Both the position numbers and the translations under genes were made by a program. From positions 1-35,180 of the forward strand of contig CAJTRM010000028.1 in assembly GCA_910578865.1 (NCBI GenBank): DNA of 35,180 bases, read 5' to 3'. Under the pieces are notes generated by a model. That model did not search any database. It was not told the origin of the DNA and saw only the letters and a program-made list of their open reading frames with translations. Source of the stretch: an uncultured Dorea sp. GTDB taxonomy: Bacteria; Bacillota_A; Clostridia; Lachnospirales; Lachnospiraceae. Shown in pieces: positions 8,339 to 16,642 of the stretch (position 1 is the first letter of the stretch; the number at the start of each line of letters is the position of its first letter).

Positions 8339-9256
8339 CTATACTTCGATCTCAAGCAGTGTAAGTATCAGAGCCATGCGGATGTATACGCCGTACTGTG
8401 CCTGCTTAAAATATGCTGCCCGCGGGTCGTCATCGATCTCCACGGAGATTTCATTGACTCTTGGAAGAGGATGGAGGACATACATGTCTTCCGGAGCCAG
8501 CTCCATTTTCTTTGCATCCAGAATGTAGAAGTCTTTCATGCGGACATAATCTTCCTCATTGAAAAAGCGTTCTTTCTGTACGCGCGTCATATAGAGGAGG
8601 TCAAGCTTAGGAAGGGCATCCTCCAGACGTACGACTTCCTCGTAAGGCACCTGATGCTTGTCCAGCACGTCGGCCCGTATGTAGCTTGGAAGTCTCAACT
8701 CTTCCGGAGAGATCAGCACGAAGCGGATACCGGGATATCTGACCAGTGCATGGATCAGGGAATGGACCGTGCGCCCGAATTTCAGATCACCGCAGAGACC
8801 GATGGTCATGTTTCCAAGGCGTCCTTTTAAAGAGCGGATCGTCAGCAGGTCGGTCAGCGTCTGCGTCGGATGCTGGTGTCCCCCGTCACCGGCATTGATC
8901 ACAGGGATGGCCGCATGTCTGCAGGCAACCATAGGCGCCCCTTCTTTCGGATGGCGCATCGCGCAGATGTCGGCATAGCAGGATGCCATGCGGATGGTAT
9001 CGGATACGCTTTCCCCTTTTGCGGCAGAGCTTGAATCGGCAGAAGAAAAACCTAGGACATTACCGCCGAGATTAAACATTGCTGCTTCATGACTCAAACG
9101 TGTACGTGTACTAGGTTCATAGAATAAAGTCGCCAGGGTCTTTCCCTCACATGCGTGTGCATATTTGGCACGGTTGGCTTCCATATCATTTGCCAGATCC
9201 ATAAGTTTGTCAAGTTCTTCCACAGAAAAATCCAGTGGACTCATCAAATGTCTCAT
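8339..9256 (-). CDS. pyrB: Aspartate carbamoyltransferase catalytic chain
   Basis: A 305-aa enzyme with AGAGGAGG before its ATG. It forms N-carbamoyl-L-aspartate from carbamoyl phosphate and aspartate, the committed step of pyrimidine synthesis. Visible motifs are FYEPSTRTRLSHEAAM (carbamoyl-phosphate loop), the SSAAKGES loop, GDGGHQHPTQTLTDL, GDLKFGRTVHSL and HPLPRVNEI. Residues and length are as expected. It forms an operon with pyrI from the promoter at 9302-9330. No PyrR-type attenuator is visible in the short leader. Confidence 0.97.
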   Translation of the reverse strand: MRHLMSPLDFSVEELDKLMDLANDMEANRAKYAHACEGKTLATLFYEPSTRTRLSHEAAMFNLGGNVLGFSSADSSSAAKGESVSDTIRMASCYADICAMRHPKEGAPMVACRHAAIPVINAGDGGHQHPTQTLTDLLTIRSLKGRLGNMTIGLCGDLKFGRTVHSLIHALVRYPGIRFVLISPEELRLPSYIRADVLDKHQVPYEEVVRLEDALPKLDLLYMTRVQKERFFNEEDYVRMKDFYILDAKKMELAPEDMYVLHPLPRVNEISVEIDDDPRAAYFKQAQYGVYIRMALILTLLEIEV

Positions 9257-9301
9257 AAAAACCTCCTCTTATTTTCTACTTGCATTGAAAAGCTTTCATA
9301 C

Positions 9302-9330
9302 ATCATATAATAAACAGGACAGTTTTTCAA
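9302..9330 (-). promoter_or_regulatory. pyrBI promoter
   Basis: On the minus strand, TTGAAA (complement of 9325-9330) and TATGAT (complement of 9302-9307) are separated by 17 nt. The start site would be about 9295, giving a leader of about 40 nt. The -35 overlaps the last codons of the upstream membrane-protein gene. Confidence 0.65.
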
Positions 9331-9710
9331 TGTCTGCAGAGAATTTTTTCAAAGAAGAGGCCTGCACCGAACCATAAGGGGGCGTAGTCCAGCCGGATAA
9401 GGCCTTTAAAATTCAGCGGTGCTTCGCTGTAGTCCCAGGGGCAGGCGCCATATTTCTTCAGGAAGGATCCGGTCAGGTATTCGCCGATAAAGATACAGCA
9501 GGTGTATACGCCTCCACGTAAGACCAGGCTTTTTCCTTTGAGAAGTCTGCAGATGGGAGAAAGAAAGCTTGCCATGCCATAGATGGGGAACATCCAGATG
9601 GACGTGTTCCCGGTAAGCTTTGGGTTTTCGTCTTTGAGGGAATGAAGGCCGGTAAACAGGATTTCCATGCACCAGCCGCAGGTCCCGCAGGTTAAAAAGT
9701 TATGTTTCAT
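9327..9710 (-). CDS. Small CmpB-family membrane protein
   Basis: A 127-aa hydrophobic protein resembling the ABC_trans_CmpB domain (PF06541): GWCMEILFTGLHSL, SIWMFPIYGMASFL, GEYLTGSFLKKYGACPWDYS and LNFKGLIRLDYAPLWFGAGL. About four membrane segments are expected. Unlike the protein at 105-992 it has no coiled-coil tail. The ATG at 9710 has only a weak AAAG upstream, so the start is less certain. It lies divergent from pheA and just upstream of pyrB on the same strand. Function unknown. Confidence 0.75.
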   Translation of the reverse strand: MKHNFLTCGTCGWCMEILFTGLHSLKDENPKLTGNTSIWMFPIYGMASFLSPICRLLKGKSLVLRGGVYTCCIFIGEYLTGSFLKKYGACPWDYSEAPLNFKGLIRLDYAPLWFGAGLFFEKILCRH

Positions 9711-9815
9711 ATGCTTTAGTATGGGAAAGGATGGTAGATTTTATGCGGGAAATGTATTATAATTTAGTACATTGAGTATGGGAATGTGACTACGGAAATA
9801 AAGGAGACGGATAAG

Positions 9816-10946
9816 GTGGCAGCCATAGAGGAATTAAGAGCGCAGCTGGATGAGATTGACGGGCAGATTGTAAAGCTGTATGAGCAGAGGATGAGTGTGT
9901 GCGCCCAGGTGGGAGAATATAAGATTGAAAACGGAAGAAAGGTTCTGGATCGGCAGCGGGAGCGGGAGAAGCTTCAGGACGTAGCCGGCAGGGTGTCCTC
10001 GGAATTTAACAGAAAAGGAATCCGGGAGCTTTACGGACAGCTGATGTCCATGAGCAGGAAGCTGCAGTATCAGCAGCTGGTGGAGGCCGGCGCCTTGGGA
10101 CGTCTGCCGTTCATCGGGGTGGAGTCCCTTGAGGAGGAGCATGCGAGGGTAGTTTTCCCGGGCGCGGACGGAGCGTACAGCCAGGCGGCAACGAAGAATT
10201 ATTTCGGTGAGGGCTGCAACAGCTTTTATGTAAGAACCTTCCGCGAAGCCATGGAGGCTATTGAGGACGGAGCGGCCGATTTTGCGGTGCTTCCGATTGA
10301 AAACTCCACAGCCGGCGCAGTGGATGAGATGTATGACCTGCTGGTAGAGTTTGAGAATTATATCGTAGGGGAGACGGTCATCCCCATCACCCATACACTT
10401 GCAGGGTTAAACGGCTCCCGGCTCTCTGATATCCGGCGGGTGTACTCGAAGGGAGTTGCGCTGATGCAGGCTTCCCGGTTTCTGGAGGAGCACGGCGGCT
10501 GGCAGCAGATCAGCGTGGCAAATACGGCTATTGCTGCAAAGAAGATCGTTGAAGACAAGGATCCCTCCCAGGCGGCGGTCTGCAGTGCTTATGCGGCGAA
10601 AGTTCACGGGCTTTGTGTACTGCAGGATCATATTAATGATAACGAAAATAATTCCACAAGATTTATTATAGTGACAAACCAGAAAATATTTTTAAAGGAT
10701 GCAAAGAAGATCAGTATCTGTCTGGAGGTGCCTCATGAGAGCGGATCGCTCTACCAGATCCTTTCACATTTCATTTACAATGACCTGAATATGACAAGGA
10801 TTGAGTCAAGGCCCATTGAGGGGAGAAGCTGGGAATACCGGTTCTTTATTGATTTTGAAGGAAATATGGCGGATGCGGCAGTGAAAAATGCCATTCGGGG
10901 ATTAAGAGAAGAGAGCCGGGGGCTGCGGATCCTGGGAAATTATTAA
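9816..10946 (+). CDS. pheA: Bifunctional chorismate mutase/prephenate dehydratase
   Basis: A 376-aa enzyme leading to phenylpyruvate. The start is placed at GTG 9816 because AAGGAG lies at 9801-9806; the longer GTG at 9786 has no convincing ribosome site. Domains: AroQ chorismate mutase, residues 1 to about 85 (ELRAQLDEIDGQIVKLYEQR, VLDRQREREKL); prephenate dehydratase, about 105-285 (FPGADGAYSQAA, LPIENSTAGAVDEMYDLL, and the catalytic NSTRFIIV); and an ACT domain with the phenylalanine-binding MTRIESRP. The ESRP motif implies feedback inhibition by Phe. A TATAAT at 9758-9763 may be the -10, but the -35 is weak. The AAA ATPase gene follows 77 nt later. Confidence 0.94.
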   Translation: MAAIEELRAQLDEIDGQIVKLYEQRMSVCAQVGEYKIENGRKVLDRQREREKLQDVAGRVSSEFNRKGIRELYGQLMSMSRKLQYQQLVEAGALGRLPFIGVESLEEEHARVVFPGADGAYSQAATKNYFGEGCNSFYVRTFREAMEAIEDGAADFAVLPIENSTAGAVDEMYDLLVEFENYIVGETVIPITHTLAGLNGSRLSDIRRVYSKGVALMQASRFLEEHGGWQQISVANTAIAAKKIVEDKDPSQAAVCSAYAAKVHGLCVLQDHINDNENNSTRFIIVTNQKIFLKDAKKISICLEVPHESGSLYQILSHFIYNDLNMTRIESRPIEGRSWEYRFFIDFEGNMADAAVKNAIRGLREESRGLRILGNY

Positions 10947-11023
10947 GGCGGGATGGCGCTGCAGGGATGAGTCATATGGATGAAAAGCCGAAGATATCGT
11001 CGTCGGGACAGGAGGAGAACAGG

Positions 11024-12313
11024 ATGAGGACGAATGAACTGATCTTATATAAGAATATGGAGGACGGACAGATCCTGGAGGATATGACCTTCCTTATGGA
11101 AAATTATGATAATGATTACTATAATGCAGAAGACAGGAAAGGGCTGTTGTTCGAGGCGGTCCACAAGCTTCTTGAACTTGCAGTGAGCCATGGGTTTGAA
11201 GGCAACCTGTGGCACAATTATCTGACTTGTCTTCTGGCCAGCCATGAGAATGCCTACAGTACATCCTGCGAGATTGTGGGCGAGGTGGAAGGGAGCATTA
11301 ATAGCGCGGCGCTCCATGATTTCGAGATTTTTAAAGAATTATTTGATTATGATTTTCACGGCATGGAGGAGGCGCTTGGAGTGGACTGCCTGTCTATAGT
11401 GTGGGATTACACAGGGATGAGCGGGCACGGGAAGGTGTTTAACGGGAGGATCCGCGACCGGATCTGTGAGCTTGCCAGGCATCTTGCCGGTGTATCTTCG
11501 GCGGAAGCGTTCAAGTCTGTCCTGACGCAGTTTTATAAGGAGTTCGGTGTGGGGAAACTGGGGCTTCACAAGGCTTTCCGGATCGAACACACCCGGGAGG
11601 GAGTGCAGATTGTACCGATCAACCGGATTGCTCATGTGCATCTGGATGATCTGATCGGATATGAGATCGCCAAAAAGAAGCTGATTGAAAATACGGAGGC
11701 CTTCGTGGCAGGAAGGCGTGCCAATAACTGCCTGCTCTTCGGGGATGCGGGGACTGGCAAATCCACCTCTGTCAAGGCTGTCCTGAACCAGTATTATGAT
11801 CAGGGACTCCGCATGATCGAGGTGTATAAGCATCAGTTCCAGGATCTGAATGCAGTGATCGCACAGATCAAAAACCGGAATTATAAGTTTATCATCTATA
11901 TGGACGACCTGTCTTTTGAGGAGTTTGAGATTGAGTATAAATATCTGAAAGCCGTGATTGAGGGCGGCCTTGAGAGGAAACCGGATAACATCCTGATCTA
12001 TGCTACGTCAAACCGGCGTCATCTGATTCGTGAGACCTTCCGGGATAAGGAGGACAGGGACGAGGAACTCCATACCAGTGATACGGTGCAGGAGAAACTG
12101 TCTCTGGTGGCCAGATTCGGTGTGACGATCTATTTCGGGAAGCCGGAGAAGAAGGAATTCCAGGAGATCGTGCGGAGGCTTGCAAGCCGCAATCATCTGG
12201 ATATGGCAGAAGAGGAGCTTTTACTGGAGGCAAATAAATGGGAGCTGCATCACGGCGGTATGTCAGGACGGACCGCACAGCAGTTTATTGATTATTTGAT
12301 GGGAACGAGATGA
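11024..12313 (+). CDS. DUF815-type AAA ATP-binding protein
   Basis: A 429-aa protein. ATG 11024 is chosen over 10967 because AGGAGG lies at 11010-11015, 8 nt before it. The C-terminal half is a P-loop ATPase of the DUF815 family (PF05673): Walker A GDAGTGKS at residues 240-247, Walker B FIIYMDDLSFEEFE near 288-300, and a sensor-like YATSNRRHLIRETF. The N-terminal about 200 residues are helical and of unknown role. The cellular function of the family is not known to me. Its stop overlaps the start of the MATE gene, so the two are translationally coupled, and pheA lies just upstream. Confidence 0.85.
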   Translation: MRTNELILYKNMEDGQILEDMTFLMENYDNDYYNAEDRKGLLFEAVHKLLELAVSHGFEGNLWHNYLTCLLASHENAYSTSCEIVGEVEGSINSAALHDFEIFKELFDYDFHGMEEALGVDCLSIVWDYTGMSGHGKVFNGRIRDRICELARHLAGVSSAEAFKSVLTQFYKEFGVGKLGLHKAFRIEHTREGVQIVPINRIAHVHLDDLIGYEIAKKKLIENTEAFVAGRRANNCLLFGDAGTGKSTSVKAVLNQYYDQGLRMIEVYKHQFQDLNAVIAQIKNRNYKFIIYMDDLSFEEFEIEYKYLKAVIEGGLERKPDNILIYATSNRRHLIRETFRDKEDRDEELHTSDTVQEKLSLVARFGVTIYFGKPEKKEFQEIVRRLASRNHLDMAEEELLLEANKWELHHGGMSGRTAQQFIDYLMGTR

Positions 12314-13674
12314 AACAGGAATTAACACAGGGAAACGTACAAAAGACGATGCTGCTGTTTGCAGGCCCCATGATACTCGGGAATCTGCTTCAGCAGTGCT
12401 ATAATATTGCAGACACGCTGATCGTAGGCCATTTTCTGGGAGCGGGGGCGCTGGCGGCGGTGGGGTCTGCCTATACGCTGATGACCTTTCTGACCTCCGT
12501 GCTGATCGGACTGTGCATGGGGAGTGGATCGGTATGGTCCTTCTATTACGGCAAGGGTGATATGGAAAAGTTAAGGGACAGTGTCCTGTCTTCCTTCCTT
12601 TTTATATGTGCAGTGTCGCTTGCCATGAATATCCTGGTATTTGCAGGACTTGACTGGATTCTTGTGGTGCTGAAGACTCCGGCGGCGCTGATGCGTATGA
12701 TGAGGGAATATGTGTTTGCCATTTTCTGGGGAATCTTTTTTGTGTTCCTTTATAATTATTTTGCTTTTTTACTCCGTGCAATGGGGAATTCTGTAGCGCC
12801 GCTCTGGTTTCTGGGGGCTGCTTCAGTTTTGAATATTGTACTTGATCTGCTGTTTGTGGTAGTGTTTGACTGGGGAATTGAGGGGGCAGCTGTGGCAACG
12901 GTAATTGCCCAGGCCATGTCCGGCGCAGGGATCGGCATATATACGTGGATCCGGATCCGGAAAATGATTTTTGTGCCGGCTGACCCGTATAAACCGGTGC
13001 AGAAAAAGGGCGGAAGGTGGCAGGGTATTTGCGAAGCCGCACCGGAGATTATTAAGTTTTCCCTGTCCTCCAGCATCCAGCAGTCTGTGATGAATTTCGG
13101 GATCCTGATGATCCAGGGGCTGGTCAACAGCTTTGGCACGGCCGTGATGGCGGCGTTTGCCGCGGCTGTGAAGATTGATTCCTTTGCATATATGCCTGCA
13201 CAGGAATTTGCGAATGCATTTTCTATTTTTATTTCTCAGAATTATGGTGCGGGAAAAAAAGAGAGGGTTCAGCAGAGCGTGAGGGATTCTTTCCGGACAT
13301 CGGTGATATTCTGTATCCTGATATCTGTGCTGGTGTTCCTGCTGGCGCCGTACCTGATGATGATCTTTATCAGTCCTTCGGAGACGGAAATTATCCGGAT
13401 CGGTACGGAGTATCTGCGGATCGAAGGAGCTTGCTATTGCGGGATCGGAATTTTGTTTTTGCTGTACGGATATTACAGGGGAGTGGGAAAGCCGGAGATG
13501 TCGGTGGTGCTGACGGTGATCTCTCTGGGAACCCGTGTGGTGCTGGCCTATGCGCTGGCTCCGGTCATGGGAGTTGTGGCAATCTGGATCGCCATCCCTA
13601 TCGGCTGGCTGCTGGCCGATGTGACGGGAGTCGTATATGGGCGTCTGTGGACCAGCAGGTGGAGGTTTGAGTGA
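12310..13674 (+). CDS. MATE-family multidrug/metabolite exporter
   Basis: A 454-aa protein with about twelve membrane segments arranged as two similar halves. The N-terminus has the MATE pattern QGNVQKTMLLFAGPMILGNL, then CYNIADTLIVGHFLGAGALA and the middle block FSLSSSIQQSVMNFGI. These exporters use Na+ or H+ gradients to expel organic cations or metabolites; the substrate cannot be predicted. The ATG overlaps the preceding stop (ATGA). About 155 nt of unremarkable sequence follows before the converging rqcH gene. Confidence 0.93.
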   Translation: MKQELTQGNVQKTMLLFAGPMILGNLLQQCYNIADTLIVGHFLGAGALAAVGSAYTLMTFLTSVLIGLCMGSGSVWSFYYGKGDMEKLRDSVLSSFLFICAVSLAMNILVFAGLDWILVVLKTPAALMRMMREYVFAIFWGIFFVFLYNYFAFLLRAMGNSVAPLWFLGAASVLNIVLDLLFVVVFDWGIEGAAVATVIAQAMSGAGIGIYTWIRIRKMIFVPADPYKPVQKKGGRWQGICEAAPEIIKFSLSSSIQQSVMNFGILMIQGLVNSFGTAVMAAFAAAVKIDSFAYMPAQEFANAFSIFISQNYGAGKKERVQQSVRDSFRTSVIFCILISVLVFLLAPYLMMIFISPSETEIIRIGTEYLRIEGACYCGIGILFLLYGYYRGVGKPEMSVVLTVISLGTRVVLAYALAPVMGVVAIWIAIPIGWLLADVTGVVYGRLWTSRWRFE

Positions 13675-13810
13675 GGGATTGACGGATTGGGAGGCCCTGA
13701 GGAGCATGTATCTGTTGACGAGATGGTTAAAATTGCAAAGATTCATTTGCTGTCGGCATTGGAGTTTTTAAATTCATAAGGTCTGCGGCATTTATCTCAG
13801 CGAGGCAAAT

Positions 13811-13853
13811 AAAATAGCAGTCGTACAGGTTAATCCTGCACGGCTACTATTTT
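13811..13853 (-). terminator. Terminator overlapping the rqcH 3' end
   Basis: An approximately 19-bp inverted repeat pairs 13811-13829 with 13835-13853 (18 pairs counting G-U, one mismatch). On the minus strand the second arm ends in TTTT and continues ATTTG. The first arm is the coding end of rqcH, and the TAA stop (13830-13832) lies in the 5-nt loop. It may also stop transcripts arriving from the MATE gene. Confidence 0.75.
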
Positions 13854-15569
13854 GGAAATGTCAGAGTCGATCACCAGGGAATAGTTCGTATAATATACGA
13901 CGAATCCCGGCTTTGCCCCGTTGGGCTTCTTGACATGCTTCTTCTCCACGTAGTCAATCTCCACTTTATCACTTCCACGGTTTTTGGAATAGTACGCGGC
14001 CAGTCTCCCGGCTTCCTCAAAGGTGCGGTCCGGCAGCTCGTCCCCTCCGGTCTTTACGATTACATGGGATCCCGGCGCTCCTTTAGCGTGGAACCACCAG
14101 TCGCTGCCGGAGGCGAAGGAGAAGGTAAGCTCGTCGTTCTGCAGGTTGTTCTTTCCTACATACATATGGTAGCCGTCACCGGAAATATAGTGCAGGGGCT
14201 TGTTGGTGAGCTTTACTTTCTTTTTTGAATATTTTCTGCGGATATAACCGGACTCTACCAGCTCTTCTTTGATCTGGGCAAGATCTGCCTCACTGAGTGC
14301 AATGTCCAGAGAGTTGCTGATGGACTCCAGATAATGGATGTCGTCGGCAGTCTCCCGGATCAGTTCGGTCAGGGCCTCGAAGGTGCGCTTCTGTTTGTTA
14401 TATTTTGCAAAATACTTCTGGGCATTTTCCTGAGGGGTCTTCTGGGGATCCAGCGGGATGGTGACCTGTTCATTGGTATAGTAGTTCAGGGCTTCCAGTT
14501 CCCGGGCTTTGTCTTTCAGATTGTAGCCGTAGGTGTTGATCAACTCCCCGTATACCTTGTATTTGTCCCGGTTTTCCGTGTCTTTCAGCTGCTTTGACTG
14601 GAGGTCGTATTTTTTGCGGTTCCGTTCCAGAGCCGTCTGGACCACATGCCTTAAGTCTGCGCCTTTCTGGCGGATGCGGGTCAACGTGTTTTTTTCGGCG
14701 TAATAGGTCCTTAACACCTCGGAGATGGAAGCGTATTCTTTTTTCTCTCCGTTCTCCATGAGAGAGAGAGGCAGTGCACTGAATTCTTTGGGCGTGCCGC
14801 CGTCATAGTAAATGACCGGGCGGAAACGTCCGGATGTGATATCTTCCATATAATAAGAAAATTGTCTGTACAGGTGAAGCAGGACATCTCTCGGCAGTTC
14901 TTTCGCGGGCATTCGGGATTCCAGGCCTGCCAGATGGCAGATGTCCTCTGCGACTACAGGGCTGATGCCGGTAAAGCTTGTATAGAGCGCCTTCGCAAGA
15001 GGCGCAGGCTTTTCGGCCAGTGTGAGGGTGAAGGTGTCAGCTTCTACGGTGAGAGGATCGTGCTTCGACATGGTGTCCGGTATAAAATATGCTCTGCCGG
15101 GCAATACTTCACGCACAGAACTCATTTGTGCGGAAACGTGCTTGATGCTGTCGATGACCGTGCCTTTATCGTCACAGAAAATGATATTGCTGTGTTTGCC
15201 CATGATTTCTATGATCAGCTTTTTCCGGCACAGATCCCCCAACTCATCCAGATGTTCTATATCCAGGTGGATGATTCGCTCAAGCTTTGGCTGGGAAATG
15301 TCTGCGATACGGCCGTTCCCGATATGTTTTCTGAGAAGCATACAGAAATTCGGGGCGGTCATAGGTCCCGGTTTATTTTCTTCTGACAGATAGATCAGGG
15401 GAAGGGAGGCGCTGGCCGAGATATACAGCCTTCGCTGCCCCTGTGGTGTTTTTATTGTAAGAAGCAGTTCGTCTGCCTCAGGCTGGGAGATCTTTGCAAT
15501 ACGGCCGCCCACCAGATTCTCCCTCAGTTCATGAGTTACGGCGGCAACGGTGATTCCATCAAAAGCCAT
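13830..15569 (-). CDS. rqcH: Ribosome quality-control factor RqcH (NFACT/Rqc2 family, formerly FbpA-like)
   Basis: A 579-aa protein. ATG 15569 (MAFDGITVAAV) is preceded by AAAGGA; the ORF extends 24 codons further without support. The NFACT-N domain covers the start (LVGGRIAKISQPEADELLLTI and PNFCMLLRKHIGNGRI). It is followed by a helical middle with a coiled coil and a C-terminal NFACT-R domain (YHMYVGKNNLQNDEL, SDWWFHAKGAPGSHVIVK, KKHVKKPNGAKPGFV). Bacterial homologues bind obstructed 50S subunits with peptidyl-tRNA and add C-terminal alanine tails that mark the chain for degradation. It is transcribed alone, divergent from yicC. Confidence 0.93.
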   Translation of the reverse strand: MAFDGITVAAVTHELRENLVGGRIAKISQPEADELLLTIKTPQGQRRLYISASASLPLIYLSEENKPGPMTAPNFCMLLRKHIGNGRIADISQPKLERIIHLDIEHLDELGDLCRKKLIIEIMGKHSNIIFCDDKGTVIDSIKHVSAQMSSVREVLPGRAYFIPDTMSKHDPLTVEADTFTLTLAEKPAPLAKALYTSFTGISPVVAEDICHLAGLESRMPAKELPRDVLLHLYRQFSYYMEDITSGRFRPVIYYDGGTPKEFSALPLSLMENGEKKEYASISEVLRTYYAEKNTLTRIRQKGADLRHVVQTALERNRKKYDLQSKQLKDTENRDKYKVYGELINTYGYNLKDKARELEALNYYTNEQVTIPLDPQKTPQENAQKYFAKYNKQKRTFEALTELIRETADDIHYLESISNSLDIALSEADLAQIKEELVESGYIRRKYSKKKVKLTNKPLHYISGDGYHMYVGKNNLQNDELTFSFASGSDWWFHAKGAPGSHVIVKTGGDELPDRTFEEAGRLAAYYSKNRGSDKVEIDYVEKKHVKKPNGAKPGFVVYYTNYSLVIDSDISKIVAVQD

Positions 15570-15612
15570 GGTATGTGTTCCTTTCCGTCTAAATATAGCA
15601 GTATTGTCTAAC

Positions 15613-15641
15613 AGTATAACATATTGACTTGCATATGCCAA
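15613..15641 (-). promoter_or_regulatory. rqcH promoter
   Basis: On the minus strand, TTGGCA (complement of 15636-15641) and TATACT (complement of 15613-15618) are separated by 17 nt. It physically overlaps the divergent yicC promoter. Confidence 0.65.
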
Positions 15642-15653
15642 ATGACTTATAAT
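15624..15653 (+). promoter_or_regulatory. yicC operon promoter
   Basis: TTGACT (15624-15629) and TATAAT (15648-15653) are separated by 18 nt. The -35 falls between the -10 and -35 of the opposing rqcH promoter. The start site would be about 15660. Confidence 0.7.
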
Positions 15654-15668
15654 AAACGTTAGGAAAAT

Positions 15669-15691
15669 GATACCTGTACATGGCAGGTATC
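15669..15691 (+). promoter_or_regulatory. Hairpin in the yicC leader
   Basis: A perfect 8-bp stem, GATACCTG (15669-15676) and CAGGTATC (15684-15691), has a 7-nt loop and lies about 10 nt after the predicted start site. No T run follows, so it is not a terminator. It could stabilise the mRNA 5' end or be a protein-binding site. Confidence 0.5.
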
Positions 15692-15723
15692 CTAAAATGT
15701 ATTATTTAACGAGGTTCATCATC

Positions 15724-16605
15724 ATGATAAAAAGTATGACAGGTTTCGGAAGATGTGAGGTCACTGAGGGAGAACGCAGGTTTACCGTTGAGATGAAGGG
15801 GGTTAACCACCGGTATTTAGATACGAATATCCGTATGCCGAAGAAACTGAATTTTTTTGAGACGGCAATCCGCAGTTTACTGAAGAAAAGCGTACAGAGA
15901 GGCAAGGTTGATATTTTTATTACCTATGAGGATGTGTCAGAGAGCCAGGTGTCTTTAAAATATAATGCCACTCTGGCCGGGGAGTATCTTTCCTGCTTAA
16001 AGAAGATAGAGGAGGAGTTTTCTCTGGAAAATGATATCCGGGTTTCTACGTTGTCCAGATATCCGGAGGTACTGACGATGGAGGAGCAGGCCGTTGATGA
16101 AGAAGAATTGTGGAAGGGGCTTCAGAAAGCGCTTTACGGAGCTGTAGAGAAGTTTGTGGAGACGAGAGCCTTAGAGGGTGAAAACCTGAAAAACGACCTG
16201 ACAGACAAGCTGGCCCATATGTTAGACCTGGTAGGCCGGATTGAGGAGCGTTCTCCGAAAATTATTGCAGAATATAAGGAGAAGCTGGCGACAAGGGTGA
16301 AAGAACTTTTGGATGATGCACAGCTGGAGGAGAGCCGTGTGGCGGCCGAGGTCGTGATATTTGCGGACAAGATGTGCACGGACGAGGAGATCGTAAGGCT
16401 GAAAAGCCATGTGGTACATATGAAAGAAACCTTGGTTTCTGATGAAAACGGCGTGGGACGCAAGCTTGACTTTATTGCCCAGGAGATGAACCGGGAGGCC
16501 AATACGATTTTATCGAAAGCAAATGACCTGGAGATTTCTAATATCGGTATTGAGCTTAAGACGGAGATTGAAAAGGTCAGAGAGCAGATCCAGAATATTG
16601 AATAG
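15724..16605 (+). CDS. yicC: YicC-family endoribonuclease
   Basis: A 293-aa protein. ATG 15724 gives the family's invariant N-terminus MIKSMTGFGR, with GAGG 9 nt upstream; the earlier ATG at 15667 lies in the leader hairpin. Further motifs are NHRYLDTNIRMPKKL, RGKVDIFITYED and, at the C-terminus, GRKLDFIAQEMNREANTILSKAND. YicC proteins are endoribonucleases implicated in RNA turnover. It is the first gene of the housekeeping operon, with gmk 37 nt downstream. The remA gene that often sits between the two in Firmicutes is absent. Confidence 0.94.
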   Translation: MIKSMTGFGRCEVTEGERRFTVEMKGVNHRYLDTNIRMPKKLNFFETAIRSLLKKSVQRGKVDIFITYEDVSESQVSLKYNATLAGEYLSCLKKIEEEFSLENDIRVSTLSRYPEVLTMEEQAVDEEELWKGLQKALYGAVEKFVETRALEGENLKNDLTDKLAHMLDLVGRIEERSPKIIAEYKEKLATRVKELLDDAQLEESRVAAEVVIFADKMCTDEEIVRLKSHVVHMKETLVSDENGVGRKLDFIAQEMNREANTILSKANDLEISNIGIELKTEIEKVREQIQNIE

Positions 16606-16642
16606 TGATATGGCGCCGCATAAGTGAGGGAAGGGACAGGTT

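Noticed and set aside
12823..13746. A 307-codon open frame antisense to the MATE gene
   Set aside because: Composition (many H, R, P and Q) is that of a shadow frame; no ribosome site and no family resemblance.
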